DNA of 64,000 nucleotides from NCBI GenBank assembly GCA_035873375.1, contig JAYWMQ010000027.1, positions 31,133 through 95,132 on the forward strand. The letters run 5' to 3'. Below, piece by piece: positions 8,694-16,369 of the stretch (position 1 is the first letter of the stretch; the number at the start of each line of letters is the position of its first letter). The position numbers were made by a program, and so were the translations under genes. Below the pieces are notes generated by a model. It worked only from the letters and a program-made list of their open reading frames with translations. It was not told the origin of the DNA and searched no databases. Origin of the DNA: Nitrospirota bacterium (GTDB taxonomy: Bacteria > Nitrospirota > Thermodesulfovibrionia > Thermodesulfovibrionales > JdFR-85).

Positions 8694-10142
8694 ATGAACT
8701 ATAAGCATGCTATAAGTCTTTTTACCACTATTATAGTCGTCATTTTTCTTGTTCCGCTAATTTCCTCAGCAGAGAAATTTACTGATTGTAAGAAATGCCA
8801 TAAGGACAAAGTTGCAAAGAAGATTATGCATCCTGCTGTTGAGATGGGATGTGTAACATGCCATGCCCAGGCTCACCAGAAAGGGGCAGAGTTTCCGAAC
8901 TATCTGTTTGCTGAGGGGGCTGATGTCTGCTGGGCCTGTCACGATAAAGCCATATTTACAGAGAAGGTAGTCCATCCTCCAGTGGCAGCAGGTATGTGTA
9001 CAACATGTCATGACCCACACAGCAGTGACAACAGGAAGCTCCTTGTCTTGAAACCTCCGGATCTCTGTTTTATGTGTCACGATAAAGCCATGTTTGCAAA
9101 AAAGGCAGTCCATCCTCCGGTGGCAGCAGGTATGTGTACAACATGTCATAACCCGCACAGCAGTAAGAACAGGAAGCTTCTTGTTTTGAAACCTCCGGAT
9201 CTCTGTTTTATGTGTCACGATAAGGCCATGTTTACAAAAAAGGTAGTCCATCCTCCTGTTGCAGGAGGGGAGTGTCTAATATGTCATAATCCTCACTCCA
9301 CTGATAATCCCAAGATACTGAGAGCTCCTGTGCCTGATCTCTGTTTCTACTGTCATGACAAGACAAAATTCGAAAACAAATCGACTCATCCTCCGGTGGC
9401 GGCAGGAATGTGTACGACATGCCATAATCCACACAGCAGTGACAACCGGAGGCTACTCGTCTTAAAGCCGCCGGACCTCTGCTTCATGTGTCATGTTAAG
9501 GACGATTTTATATCGGAAGCGAAGAAGAAGCATCATGCACCCGTGCTGAAGGGGTTGTGTCTGAAGTGTCATAATCCTCATTCCTCTCCCTCGGAAAAAT
9601 TGTTGCGGGCTGATGTTCCGGACCTCTGCTTCAAGTGTCATATCAGGGCTGAGTTCAAGGGTAAATATAACCATTATCCTGTTGAGGCAGGTATGTGCCT
9701 CTTCTGTCACCAGCCGCATCAGGGGGATGTAAAAAAGCTTCTTGTTGCCAAGCTGCCGGAGCTCTGTTTTAATTGCCACGACAGTTCGGATTTCACCAGG
9801 AAGAACCAGCATCCTCCGGTGTCGGCAGGTATGTGCACACTATGTCATGATATTCATGGTTCTTCAAACGTTGCACTGCTGGACCTTCCGATAACTGATC
9901 TCTGCCTTCAGTGTCATCCGAGAATCGGTAAGGCCCCCCACGCTGCTGGTACATTTACACAGGCAGGGCATCCAATCAGGGGCAGAAAAGACCCGAAGGC
10001 CAAGTATGGAGAGCTTACGTGTGCAAGCTGTCATAACCAGCACAGCTCTGATTATATACACCTCTTCAGGTACCCCGCCAAGAGTACTTTTGAGCTCTGT
10101 CCCAATTGTCATGGACTTAAAAAGGGCTTTAAAAAGCAGTAA
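8694..10142 (+). CDS. 19-heme c-type cytochrome with doubled CxxCH repeats
   Basis: A 482-residue exported protein. A signal peptide (residues 1 to ~26, ending SSA) is followed by 19 CxxCH heme motifs by direct count, mostly arranged as the doubled-CXXCH pattern (LCFMCH then CTTCHNPHSS, ~23 residues apart) with extra histidines for axial ligation. Residues ~93-276 are four successive 46-residue repeats, mirrored in the DNA as a 138-bp period. It probably acts as a periplasmic electron wire. It is first in the 22-kb cytochrome locus, behind a TTGACG/TATAAT promoter. CAGGAG lies only 3 nt before ATG 8694, which is closer than usual. The electron partners are not known. Confidence 0.92.
   Translation: MNYKHAISLFTTIIVVIFLVPLISSAEKFTDCKKCHKDKVAKKIMHPAVEMGCVTCHAQAHQKGAEFPNYLFAEGADVCWACHDKAIFTEKVVHPPVAAGMCTTCHDPHSSDNRKLLVLKPPDLCFMCHDKAMFAKKAVHPPVAAGMCTTCHNPHSSKNRKLLVLKPPDLCFMCHDKAMFTKKVVHPPVAGGECLICHNPHSTDNPKILRAPVPDLCFYCHDKTKFENKSTHPPVAAGMCTTCHNPHSSDNRRLLVLKPPDLCFMCHVKDDFISEAKKKHHAPVLKGLCLKCHNPHSSPSEKLLRADVPDLCFKCHIRAEFKGKYNHYPVEAGMCLFCHQPHQGDVKKLLVAKLPELCFNCHDSSDFTRKNQHPPVSAGMCTLCHDIHGSSNVALLDLPITDLCLQCHPRIGKAPHAAGTFTQAGHPIRGRKDPKAKYGELTCASCHNQHSSDYIHLFRYPAKSTFELCPNCHGLKKGFKKQ
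8971..9522 (+). repeat. Four tandem 138-bp repeats inside the 19-heme cytochrome gene
   Basis: The anchor CATCCTCC(A/G)GTGGC recurs at 8971, 9109, 9247 and 9385, exactly 138 bp (46 codons) apart. Units 1 and 2 are nearly identical at the DNA level, unit 3 is the most diverged, and unit 4 again matches the first two closely. Each unit codes for two heme motifs. Confidence 0.9.
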
Positions 10143-10177
10143 GGGAGAACCGGTTGCTGTTCACGCCTCTTTTGTAT

Positions 10178-10193
10178 TGGCACTGTTCTTGCT
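10178..10193 (+). promoter_or_regulatory. Sigma-54 (-24/-12) promoter
   Basis: TGGCAC at 10178-10183 and TTGCT at 10189-10193, with GG at 10179-10180 and GC at 10191-10192, the canonical 10-nt separation. This is a full match to the TGGCAC-N5-TTGCW consensus. Transcription would start near 10204, 52 nt before the next cytochrome gene. It lies just after the 19-heme gene ends. Confidence 0.78.
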
Positions 10194-10255
10194 TATGTAG
10201 TAATTACTTTAAAACATTAATGATATAAAGAGCATAATTCAACGAAATACTGATT

Positions 10256-11314
10256 ATGAAAAAACAGGTAATTATTGTAACCATCCTTGTCTTTATTTGT
10301 ATGCTGCTTGTGTTCTGGTTTCCAAAAGGCAGTGATGCTGTGGTGAAAGGGGATTGTGAGGTCTGCCATAGTCTTTATCCCGGAATGATGGAAGCAGCGG
10401 CTCCCGGTAAGCCTTTAAGGTATGTCCTTCAGAACTCAATGTGTGTAAATTGTCACTCAAATGCTGACAGAAATACCATAAAGATGCTGGGTGGTGCCAG
10501 GGTGCCCGTGGTATACAGCAGGGTAGAGCCGGAGAGGCCTTTGTCTGGCGGTAATTTCTATTATGTTAAGGTTTTTGGTGACAGGAGAGGCCATAATGTG
10601 GATGGTATTGCCTCTGTAGATACAAAAAACATGTTTATGCCCCCGGGATATGACCGTTTTTCCGATCCCTCCACTCTTGGGTTCAACGACAAGAAACCCC
10701 TGGCATGTGCGGGCTCCAATGGCTGTCATGGAAACAGGAATATTGAAAACCCGTTTGCCTCTATTCTGGGGACACATCATTCAGAGGATTTTCCTGTTGA
10801 CGGAAGCACCACAGCCAGGAGTTACCGCTTTCTGAAGAGAACGGCTGATGTAAAGGGGGTTGCCGGGCTGGAGGATAAGGATTGGGGCTACACTGCTTCT
10901 TCAAAGGAACATAATGAATATACCCCTTCAATCAACCGTCTCTGTGCCGACTGCCATAGCGGCCTTTACCGCAGGGATGAGATAGGCAAGGCAAGTCCCT
11001 GGTTCAGGCACCCCACAGGGATTGTCCTGCCGAATAGGGGGGAATACATGAAGTATAACCCTGATGTTCCACCTCCGGCAGACAGTTCCGGCATAAGGAT
11101 TTACAGCCTCGATGCACCAGTGGCAAGACCGGAAGTTCCTGCTGTTTCCAGTGAGGTGGTGAGGCCCGGTACTGACGTTGTCATGTGCCTTTCATGCCAT
11201 GTGGCACACGGGAGCCCTAACGAGTTTATGCTGAGGTGGGATTATGATTCCATCGTCTCAGGGGAGGAAGGCAGTACCGGTTGCTTTATATGTCATACGG
11301 GAAAGGGTGAATAA
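10256..11314 (+). CDS. Multiheme c-type cytochrome (5 CxxCH plus one CX5CH)
   Basis: A 352-residue exported cytochrome. A signal peptide with a hydrophobic core at residues ~5-23 is followed by CEVCH, CVNCH, CADCH, CLSCH and CFICH motifs and one CX5CH (CAGSNGCHGNR). The order of motifs, the PWFRHPTG segment and the AHGSP near the end are shared with the cytochromes at 11314, 12798 and 28639. Together these four form one paralogous family; 14063 is a more distant member. It is driven by the sigma-54 promoter at 10178. Its TAA overlaps the ATG of the next gene. Likely periplasmic or exported to the surface; its partner proteins are not identifiable. Confidence 0.9.
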   Translation: MKKQVIIVTILVFICMLLVFWFPKGSDAVVKGDCEVCHSLYPGMMEAAAPGKPLRYVLQNSMCVNCHSNADRNTIKMLGGARVPVVYSRVEPERPLSGGNFYYVKVFGDRRGHNVDGIASVDTKNMFMPPGYDRFSDPSTLGFNDKKPLACAGSNGCHGNRNIENPFASILGTHHSEDFPVDGSTTARSYRFLKRTADVKGVAGLEDKDWGYTASSKEHNEYTPSINRLCADCHSGLYRRDEIGKASPWFRHPTGIVLPNRGEYMKYNPDVPPPADSSGIRIYSLDAPVARPEVPAVSSEVVRPGTDVVMCLSCHVAHGSPNEFMLRWDYDSIVSGEEGSTGCFICHTGKGE

Positions 11315-12405
11315 TGGGCAGGGGATTGAGGGCAAAGGGCTGGCGGCGAGGTGTTGAGTGGAAGGATTTCCATGCCCTGTGTTCTGTGCTTTTTGCCCTG
11401 TGCTTTATGTTTATCGTCCTCTCTTTTCCCTCAAACATTGATGCCAGGGTAAAGGGGAAGTGCAAGAATTGCCACAGCATGCATGCCGGTAAACCCAATC
11501 CTGTCCTGACAAAGGGCGGGTGCCTCGGCTGTCATGCCCAGGATCCTTCCGGTACCAGGAATATTATAGTTAAGGGGAAGACAAGGATCCCGCAGGTAAT
11601 CCATAACATGGATAACGGAGACCTTGCCGGTGGAAACTTCTATTATGTATCGGATGACTATAACCCTGATTATTCAAAAGGACACAATGTGTTGGGAATT
11701 TCACTTCAGGAACATCCCCCCATGGATCTGCCCCCGGGCTTTATAGGAAATATTGTAATTCCCGGGGGGACGGGGCCTGCATACTGGCCACAGCAGCAGC
11801 AGCTTACCTGTGCAGGCACGTGGGGTTGTCATGGAAACAGGACTATTGAGAAACCGTTCAAGGCCGTTTATGGAGCACATCATACCGACGACAGTGTGAT
11901 TGACGGTTCAACCGTGGGCAGAAGTTACCGCTTTCTTTACGGGATAAAAGGCAAGGAACACAAGGAGTGGGAATATCAGGCAACCACCGATGACCATAAC
12001 GGTTACAAGGGTGATACCAGTCACAGCACAATGGACACCATAAGTTACCTCTGTGGTGAATGCCATTCCAAATTTCATCCAAACCCAAATCTTGGAGGTG
12101 AGACAGAGGTTGGTGAGAATGTCTGGCTTAGGCACCCCACCGACATTTCCTTCAGTAATGTGCATGGTGGGTATGCAGGGTCGGAGTTTCAGGACTATAC
12201 CAGGTATAGCCTCCAGGCGCCTGTTGCCTATAAAAACCCTACAGGCAGAGAAAATATCGTGGATATGGATAGCATAGCCATGTGCCCCTCATGTCACAGG
12301 GCACACGCAAGTCCTTATCAGGATATGTTGAGGTGGGATTACAGCAATAATATGTTTAGCCGAGGTGACGGCTGCCTTACGTGTCATACGCAGAAGGGGC
12401 AATAG
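11314..12405 (+). CDS. Multiheme c-type cytochrome (5 CxxCH plus one CX5CH)
   Basis: A 363-residue paralogue of its upstream neighbour with CKNCH, CLGCH, CGECH, CPSCH and CLTCH plus CAGTWGCHGNR (CX5CH). The start ATG 11314 overlaps the previous stop (TAATG). The N-terminus is unusual: ~18 basic/hydrophilic residues, then the hydrophobic segment LCSVLFALCFMFIVLSF before a cleavage-like IDA. The DNA of this part is made of repeated short words resembling spacer DNA (see findings). A 392-nt spacer follows with a sigma-54 promoter for the next gene. Function as an electron carrier is inferred from heme content. Confidence 0.88.
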   Translation: MGRGLRAKGWRRGVEWKDFHALCSVLFALCFMFIVLSFPSNIDARVKGKCKNCHSMHAGKPNPVLTKGGCLGCHAQDPSGTRNIIVKGKTRIPQVIHNMDNGDLAGGNFYYVSDDYNPDYSKGHNVLGISLQEHPPMDLPPGFIGNIVIPGGTGPAYWPQQQQLTCAGTWGCHGNRTIEKPFKAVYGAHHTDDSVIDGSTVGRSYRFLYGIKGKEHKEWEYQATTDDHNGYKGDTSHSTMDTISYLCGECHSKFHPNPNLGGETEVGENVWLRHPTDISFSNVHGGYAGSEFQDYTRYSLQAPVAYKNPTGRENIVDMDSIAMCPSCHRAHASPYQDMLRWDYSNNMFSRGDGCLTCHTQKGQ

Positions 12406-12536
12406 TCCGTTGTTATTTGATATTGGCGGAGAGCAGAGCTGGAGTAATTGTGTAAAATGTTACATGAATTGTGTAGAAAACTACAGAATAGCGGGATTGT
12501 CCTGTTAAATTTATAATGCCGGGCTGAAAAATATAC

Positions 12537-12566
12537 TTGACAAAAAAACCTTGTATGTGTTACATT
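12537..12566 (+). promoter_or_regulatory. Possible sigma-70-type promoter in the cytochrome spacer
   Basis: TTGACA at 12537-12542 and TACATT at 12561-12566, spacer 18. The -10 box is weak. TGTTACAT occurs nearby in direct orientation twice (around 12458 and 12558) and might instead be an activator site for the sigma-54 promoter ~75-175 nt downstream. Confidence 0.3.
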
Positions 12567-12632
12567 TTCCTTGCAAAAGCATCAAAAAGTAACTTAGTAC
12601 GTATACCCCCTATGTATGTAGACAAAGTCTCT

Positions 12633-12648
12633 TGGCATAATTATTGCA
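12633..12648 (+). promoter_or_regulatory. Sigma-54 (-24/-12) promoter
   Basis: TGGCATAATTATTGCA, with GG at 12634-12635 and GC at 12646-12647 at canonical spacing. It matches TGGCAC-N5-TTGCA with one mismatch in the -24 element. Transcription would start near 12659, leaving a ~139-nt leader before ATG 12798. Confidence 0.75.
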
Positions 12649-12658
12649 TAATTTCATA

Positions 12659-12797
12659 ACAAGCTAATAATGCACGGGTTGATGCTCGTGCCATTCTTAA
12701 AATACAGAGGGTCGTTCAGGAGCAAAGCCGGTATGTTTCTAAATTCCGATCGGTTTTGTGTATGCTGAGCAGACCCCAAAAACAAGGGAGGAAAGTG
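12659..12797 (+). other. Structured 5' leader of the cytochrome gene at 12798
   Basis: The predicted leader holds a GCACG...CGTGC hairpin near its 5' end and a second AAAGCCG...CGGTTTT pairing closer to the gene. The segment GCAAAGCC resembles part of GEMM-type riboswitches, but the other conserved GEMM blocks are not seen. Role unknown. Confidence 0.35.
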
Positions 12798-13880
12798 ATG
12801 AGAAAAACATTATTGATGACAGTGCTCTTGGTATTTCTGTCTGCAATTTTTATTTATTCTTATGCTGACGCCAAAGTATCCGGTGTTTGTTCAAGCTGTC
12901 ACACCATGCACAACAGCCAGGATGGTTCACCGATGACGTTTGACAGTTCGGCTACTCCTAACGGGAAATTGCTCCGGGGCAGCTGTGTGGGCTGTCATGC
13001 ACAGAATACTGCCAGCAATATCGTCAACTCCATACCCCAGGTTTACCATTCAGACCCAACAGACCTTGCAGCTGGGAATTTTTCGTATGTTGTAACCTCG
13101 GACTCCAGCGGACATAATGTCCAGGGCATAGTGACCTCGGCAGATGCCACACTCGTCAATACACCGCCTGGATATAACAGCGGCTATGACCCGTCATTAA
13201 CAGGGTTTGATACCACGAGCCGCCTGGTATGCGCAGGGTCTAACGGCTGTCACGGTAACAGGGATTCCTCTGATGAGTGGACTGCAGTCAGTGGGGGACA
13301 TCACGGTGATGACTCTATCCTCAAGTACGGCGCCGGTTTTACACTGACCGGGCAGGGGGCTGATGTGCCCACCAGTTACAGGTTCCTATACAAGATAAAG
13401 GGTGCAGAGGACAGCGACTGGCAGGATACAGCGACTGCTACAGACCACAACGAGTATCTGGCGGAAGCCTATGCCACGAGGGGCACGACGGATTCATGGG
13501 CAAATATGAAGGGCACAATAAGTGAGCTCTGCTCTGAATGTCATTCCACGTTCCACCTGGGAGGAACCAGCGGTATCGGTTCTGCCTCACCGTGGCTGAG
13601 ACACCCGACAGATGTTGTAATCCCGAATTCAGGAGAGTTTGCTTCCATATCAACAACGTATAGTGATGAAACCCCGGTAGGAAGGCCTGCGGCATCATTG
13701 ACAACCGGGTTGACTGCTGCAATAGGGACTGTTGCTGCCGGGACCGACAGGGTTATCTGTCTCTCGTGTCACAGGGCACATGGTTCGCAATATCCCGATA
13801 GTCTGAGATACAGTTATCAGACAACCCTGAATACCGGTGCAGGTTGTTTGAGGTGTCATACACAGAAAGATGCATACTAA
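12798..13880 (+). CDS. Multiheme c-type cytochrome (5 CxxCH plus one CX5CH), paralogue A
   Basis: A 360-residue exported cytochrome with a clean signal peptide ending ADA. Motifs are CSSCH, CVGCH, CAGSNGCH (CX5CH), CSECH, CLSCH and CLRCH. Start ATG 12798 follows GGAGG by 6 nt; a frame opening at 12756 lacks a ribosome site. The protein has exactly the same length as the gene at 28639 and is nearly identical to it over the central region, so the pair is a recent duplication or is kept alike by gene conversion. It is controlled by the sigma-54 promoter at 12633 and ended by a strong terminator at 13927, so it may be a single-gene transcript. Candidate extracellular cytochrome. Confidence 0.92.
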   Translation: MRKTLLMTVLLVFLSAIFIYSYADAKVSGVCSSCHTMHNSQDGSPMTFDSSATPNGKLLRGSCVGCHAQNTASNIVNSIPQVYHSDPTDLAAGNFSYVVTSDSSGHNVQGIVTSADATLVNTPPGYNSGYDPSLTGFDTTSRLVCAGSNGCHGNRDSSDEWTAVSGGHHGDDSILKYGAGFTLTGQGADVPTSYRFLYKIKGAEDSDWQDTATATDHNEYLAEAYATRGTTDSWANMKGTISELCSECHSTFHLGGTSGIGSASPWLRHPTDVVIPNSGEFASISTTYSDETPVGRPAASLTTGLTAAIGTVAAGTDRVICLSCHRAHGSQYPDSLRYSYQTTLNTGAGCLRCHTQKDAY

Positions 13881-13926
13881 ATATAATTGAAGAAAAGTTT
13901 TCAGGCTAACGGCTGAATTTACAAAA

Positions 13927-13957
13927 ACATGGGTATCTGACGATACCCATGTTTTTT
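13927..13957 (+). terminator. Rho-independent terminator after cytochrome paralogue A
   Basis: An 11-bp perfect stem (ACATGGGTATC / GATACCCATGT) with a TGAC loop at 13927-13952, followed by a T run to 13957. It separates the gene at 12798 from that at 14063. An A run on the left side means it could also work on the other strand. Confidence 0.88.
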
Positions 13958-14062
13958 ATGGATACTCTTATATTGAAAGAGATGGCGGGGGGGGAGGTTC
14001 TAAAAACTTTATTATGTTAATGCCTGATCCGGATTTAGGCATCGGGGGGTAGGAAGAGAAGG

Positions 14063-15196
14063 ATGAAGAGAGTTGTTATGGCAGCCTTTGCAGTCCTTTT
14101 GTCTCTGTTTTTTGTTTATACTTTGTCCATGACCAGCAAGGCCGGTGCTGCAGTAACCGGTCAGTGTGTAAACTGTCATACTATGCACAACAGTCAGGAT
14201 GGCGGACCTGTGGTTAGAGACGGCCCCGGTGTTGGATGGAATGATTCAGGAGTTTTAACAGGAGGCACACCCTCATCTACGCCCAGGAATAAACTTCTTG
14301 TTGCAGGTTGCGTGGGATGCCATTCTTCAAGCAGTAGTCAGACCATTATAAGTAAAGGCAGCAGCAATATACCTATTGTCTTTAACACTACGGTGCCTGT
14401 TAACCCACTGGCCGGTGGCAACTTTTACTGGCTTGCCCAGGGGGATGACACCAAGGGCCATAATGTTTATGGCATAGCAGGTACAGACAGCAACCTGAGT
14501 ACAGCGCCCGGTAGAAATCCGGCTGCTTGCTCAGATAGTTGTCACGATACCCTGGCAGCCGCGCCTGACGTCAATAACTATTACCGGGGCGGATGTCAGG
14601 GCTGTCATGTCTTTACGTCACACCATGATGACGTCAACTATCCATGGTACCGGTTCTTGAAAGGTCATGGTATAAGTCCGGGCTTTGCCCTTACCCCTGA
14701 CCGTAAAGAGCTTAATGACTATGTCAAAGGTGTTGAAGATGATGACTGGGAACAGGAGACCGTTATCGACCACAATTATTATAAGGGGACAAACGTAATA
14801 ACCTATACTAATGACGGGACATCTCTTACGAATTATCAGACTATTACTGCATTCTGTTCCGGCTGCCACAGTGTGTTCCATGGCCCGGAGAGGAGTAGTG
14901 ACGGTATGGGGAGTGCAAGCCCGTGGATAAGACATCCAACCGATATATCCTTGCCTTCAACGGGGGAGTTCGCGGTATATGATCCTGTTACCAACTATAG
15001 TGCTGAGGCCCCTGTAGCCTGGATTGACCCCTCAAGTCCTGTAAGGTCAGGGGCTACAGTGATGTGCCTTTCGTGCCATAGACCTCATGGCTCGGACCAG
15101 TCTGATATGTTGAGGTGGGATTACAGTAATATGTCTACCTGTTGCGGTGGTCAGGATACCGGCTGCGTTACATGCCATACTGCAAAGAATGACTGA
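14063..15196 (+). CDS. Multiheme c-type cytochrome (6 CxxCH plus one CX3CH)
   Basis: A 377-residue exported cytochrome with a signal peptide of ~30 residues ending GAA. Motifs in order are CVNCH, CVGCH, CSDSCH (CX3CH), CQGCH, CSGCH, CLSCH and CVTCH. It belongs to the same broad family as the CX5CH cytochromes (HTMHNSQDGG start, PWIRHPTD, RPHGS end), but the CX5CH block is replaced by a CX3CH and an added CQGCH. An AGGAAGAGAAGG stretch lies just before ATG 14063. It follows a terminator and I see no clear promoter in the 182-nt spacer. The propeller gene follows 101 nt downstream. Confidence 0.9.
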   Translation: MKRVVMAAFAVLLSLFFVYTLSMTSKAGAAVTGQCVNCHTMHNSQDGGPVVRDGPGVGWNDSGVLTGGTPSSTPRNKLLVAGCVGCHSSSSSQTIISKGSSNIPIVFNTTVPVNPLAGGNFYWLAQGDDTKGHNVYGIAGTDSNLSTAPGRNPAACSDSCHDTLAAAPDVNNYYRGGCQGCHVFTSHHDDVNYPWYRFLKGHGISPGFALTPDRKELNDYVKGVEDDDWEQETVIDHNYYKGTNVITYTNDGTSLTNYQTITAFCSGCHSVFHGPERSSDGMGSASPWIRHPTDISLPSTGEFAVYDPVTNYSAEAPVAWIDPSSPVRSGATVMCLSCHRPHGSDQSDMLRWDYSNMSTCCGGQDTGCVTCHTAKND

Positions 15197-15297
15197 ACAG
15201 GTTTTGACCCGGAGTATAACTTATGAGAAAATGGTTTGACAATATCTTGATAAATGCCATATCTTATTCTATGATTAAGGATTGATTCAGGAGGTTT

Positions 15298-16233
15298 ATG
15301 TTCCGTATCCTTGTTGTAATTATTTCCTTTGTAATACCCTTTCTTCTCGTCCAGCGCAAGATAGAGGCCCAGTTACAGGATGTTCCTGTAGTCCATGCAT
15401 ACAGCATTGTGGAAGGAGAAGAAGACAGGTTGTTTTTCCCTTCCTTTGTGTGGGCGGAGCCAGTCAGTAACGAGGTTTACGTTATTGACGGAAAAAGCAG
15501 GATTATCATATATACGTCAGATTTTTTCCCCCTATTTACCCTTGATAGCAGAAAGGGCATTGAGTCACCACAGGGGTTGACTCTGGATGCTGAAGGTAAT
15601 ATGTACGTTGCTCAGTCTGCCACAAAGGACAACCCCAGGCACAGGATTTCCGTTTTCAATGCATGTCTTAAGTGGGTGCGTGATATTTATCTGGAGGGTT
15701 TTGAGGGATCCGAGTCGTTTAACCCATATCGTCTGGCCATGGATAAAGCGGGTAATATCTATGTAGCAGGGTCCTATTTCCCCGGAGTTTTGGTGCTGAC
15801 TAATCAAGGCCGTTTCCTGGAGGTAATATCACCTGAAGAAGAAGGTAGAAAGGTGAAATTAAATGATGTGACCCTGGATAAAGCAGGCAGGATATATCTT
15901 GTCAGCGAGGAGATGGGTCATATATATGTCTATGATGAAAACAGGAAGTTTCTTTTCAAGTTTGGCCGCAAAGGTGGGAGCACAGGCAAGTTGAGCCGTC
16001 CGATGGCTGTCGGTGTAGATAATCGAAACGGAAGGATGTATGTGGTAGATTATATGCGTCATACTGTTTCTGTGTATGATAAGGACGGTAAATATCTGTT
16101 TGAATTTGGAGGCCTGGGCCTGTCCGCGGGATGGTTTCAGTTCCCCAGGGATATATCAGTCGATTCAACAGGCAGAATACTTATTGCCGATACCTTTAAT
16201 AACAGGGTGGAAGTGTATCAGCCTAAAGAATAG
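15298..16233 (+). CDS. NHL-repeat beta-propeller protein, exported
   Basis: A 311-residue protein with an N-terminal export signal (residues ~1-25) followed by about six NHL repeats, e.g. NIYVAGSYFPGVLVL, RIYLVSEEMGHIYVYDENRKF, RMYVVDYMRHTVSVYDKDGKY and RILIADTFNNRVEVY. The fold is a six-bladed propeller that scaffolds protein complexes. NHL proteins recur in gene clusters of extracellular cytochromes in metal reducers, so a role in the outer-membrane conduit is likely by context. AGGAGG precedes ATG 15298 by 4 nt. A possible TTGACA (15235-15240) lies upstream. Confidence 0.85.
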   Translation: MFRILVVIISFVIPFLLVQRKIEAQLQDVPVVHAYSIVEGEEDRLFFPSFVWAEPVSNEVYVIDGKSRIIIYTSDFFPLFTLDSRKGIESPQGLTLDAEGNMYVAQSATKDNPRHRISVFNACLKWVRDIYLEGFEGSESFNPYRLAMDKAGNIYVAGSYFPGVLVLTNQGRFLEVISPEEEGRKVKLNDVTLDKAGRIYLVSEEMGHIYVYDENRKFLFKFGRKGGSTGKLSRPMAVGVDNRNGRMYVVDYMRHTVSVYDKDGKYLFEFGGLGLSAGWFQFPRDISVDSTGRILIADTFNNRVEVYQPKE

Positions 16234-16369
16234 CAGCGGGTATGAGGTGGAGGAAAGGTCTTTTCAGGTCTGAAAAAATTAAGGGATGGATATAGATAAG
16301 CAGGAATTATCCACAGATTGTGTTGATAGCGAATACAACAAAAAGATTCTGTCAGAACACGGGGAGTTT

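Noticed and set aside
8766..9812. Long minus-strand frames across the 19-heme gene
   Set aside because: They are mirror frames caused by the repetitive CxxCH coding sequence and lack starts with ribosome sites.
12659..12780. Complete GEMM (c-di-GMP/cGAMP) riboswitch
   Set aside because: Only GCAAAGCC is recognisable; the GGCAAACC block, tetraloop receptor arrangement and GGGUUGCC-like end are absent. Kept only as a structured leader.
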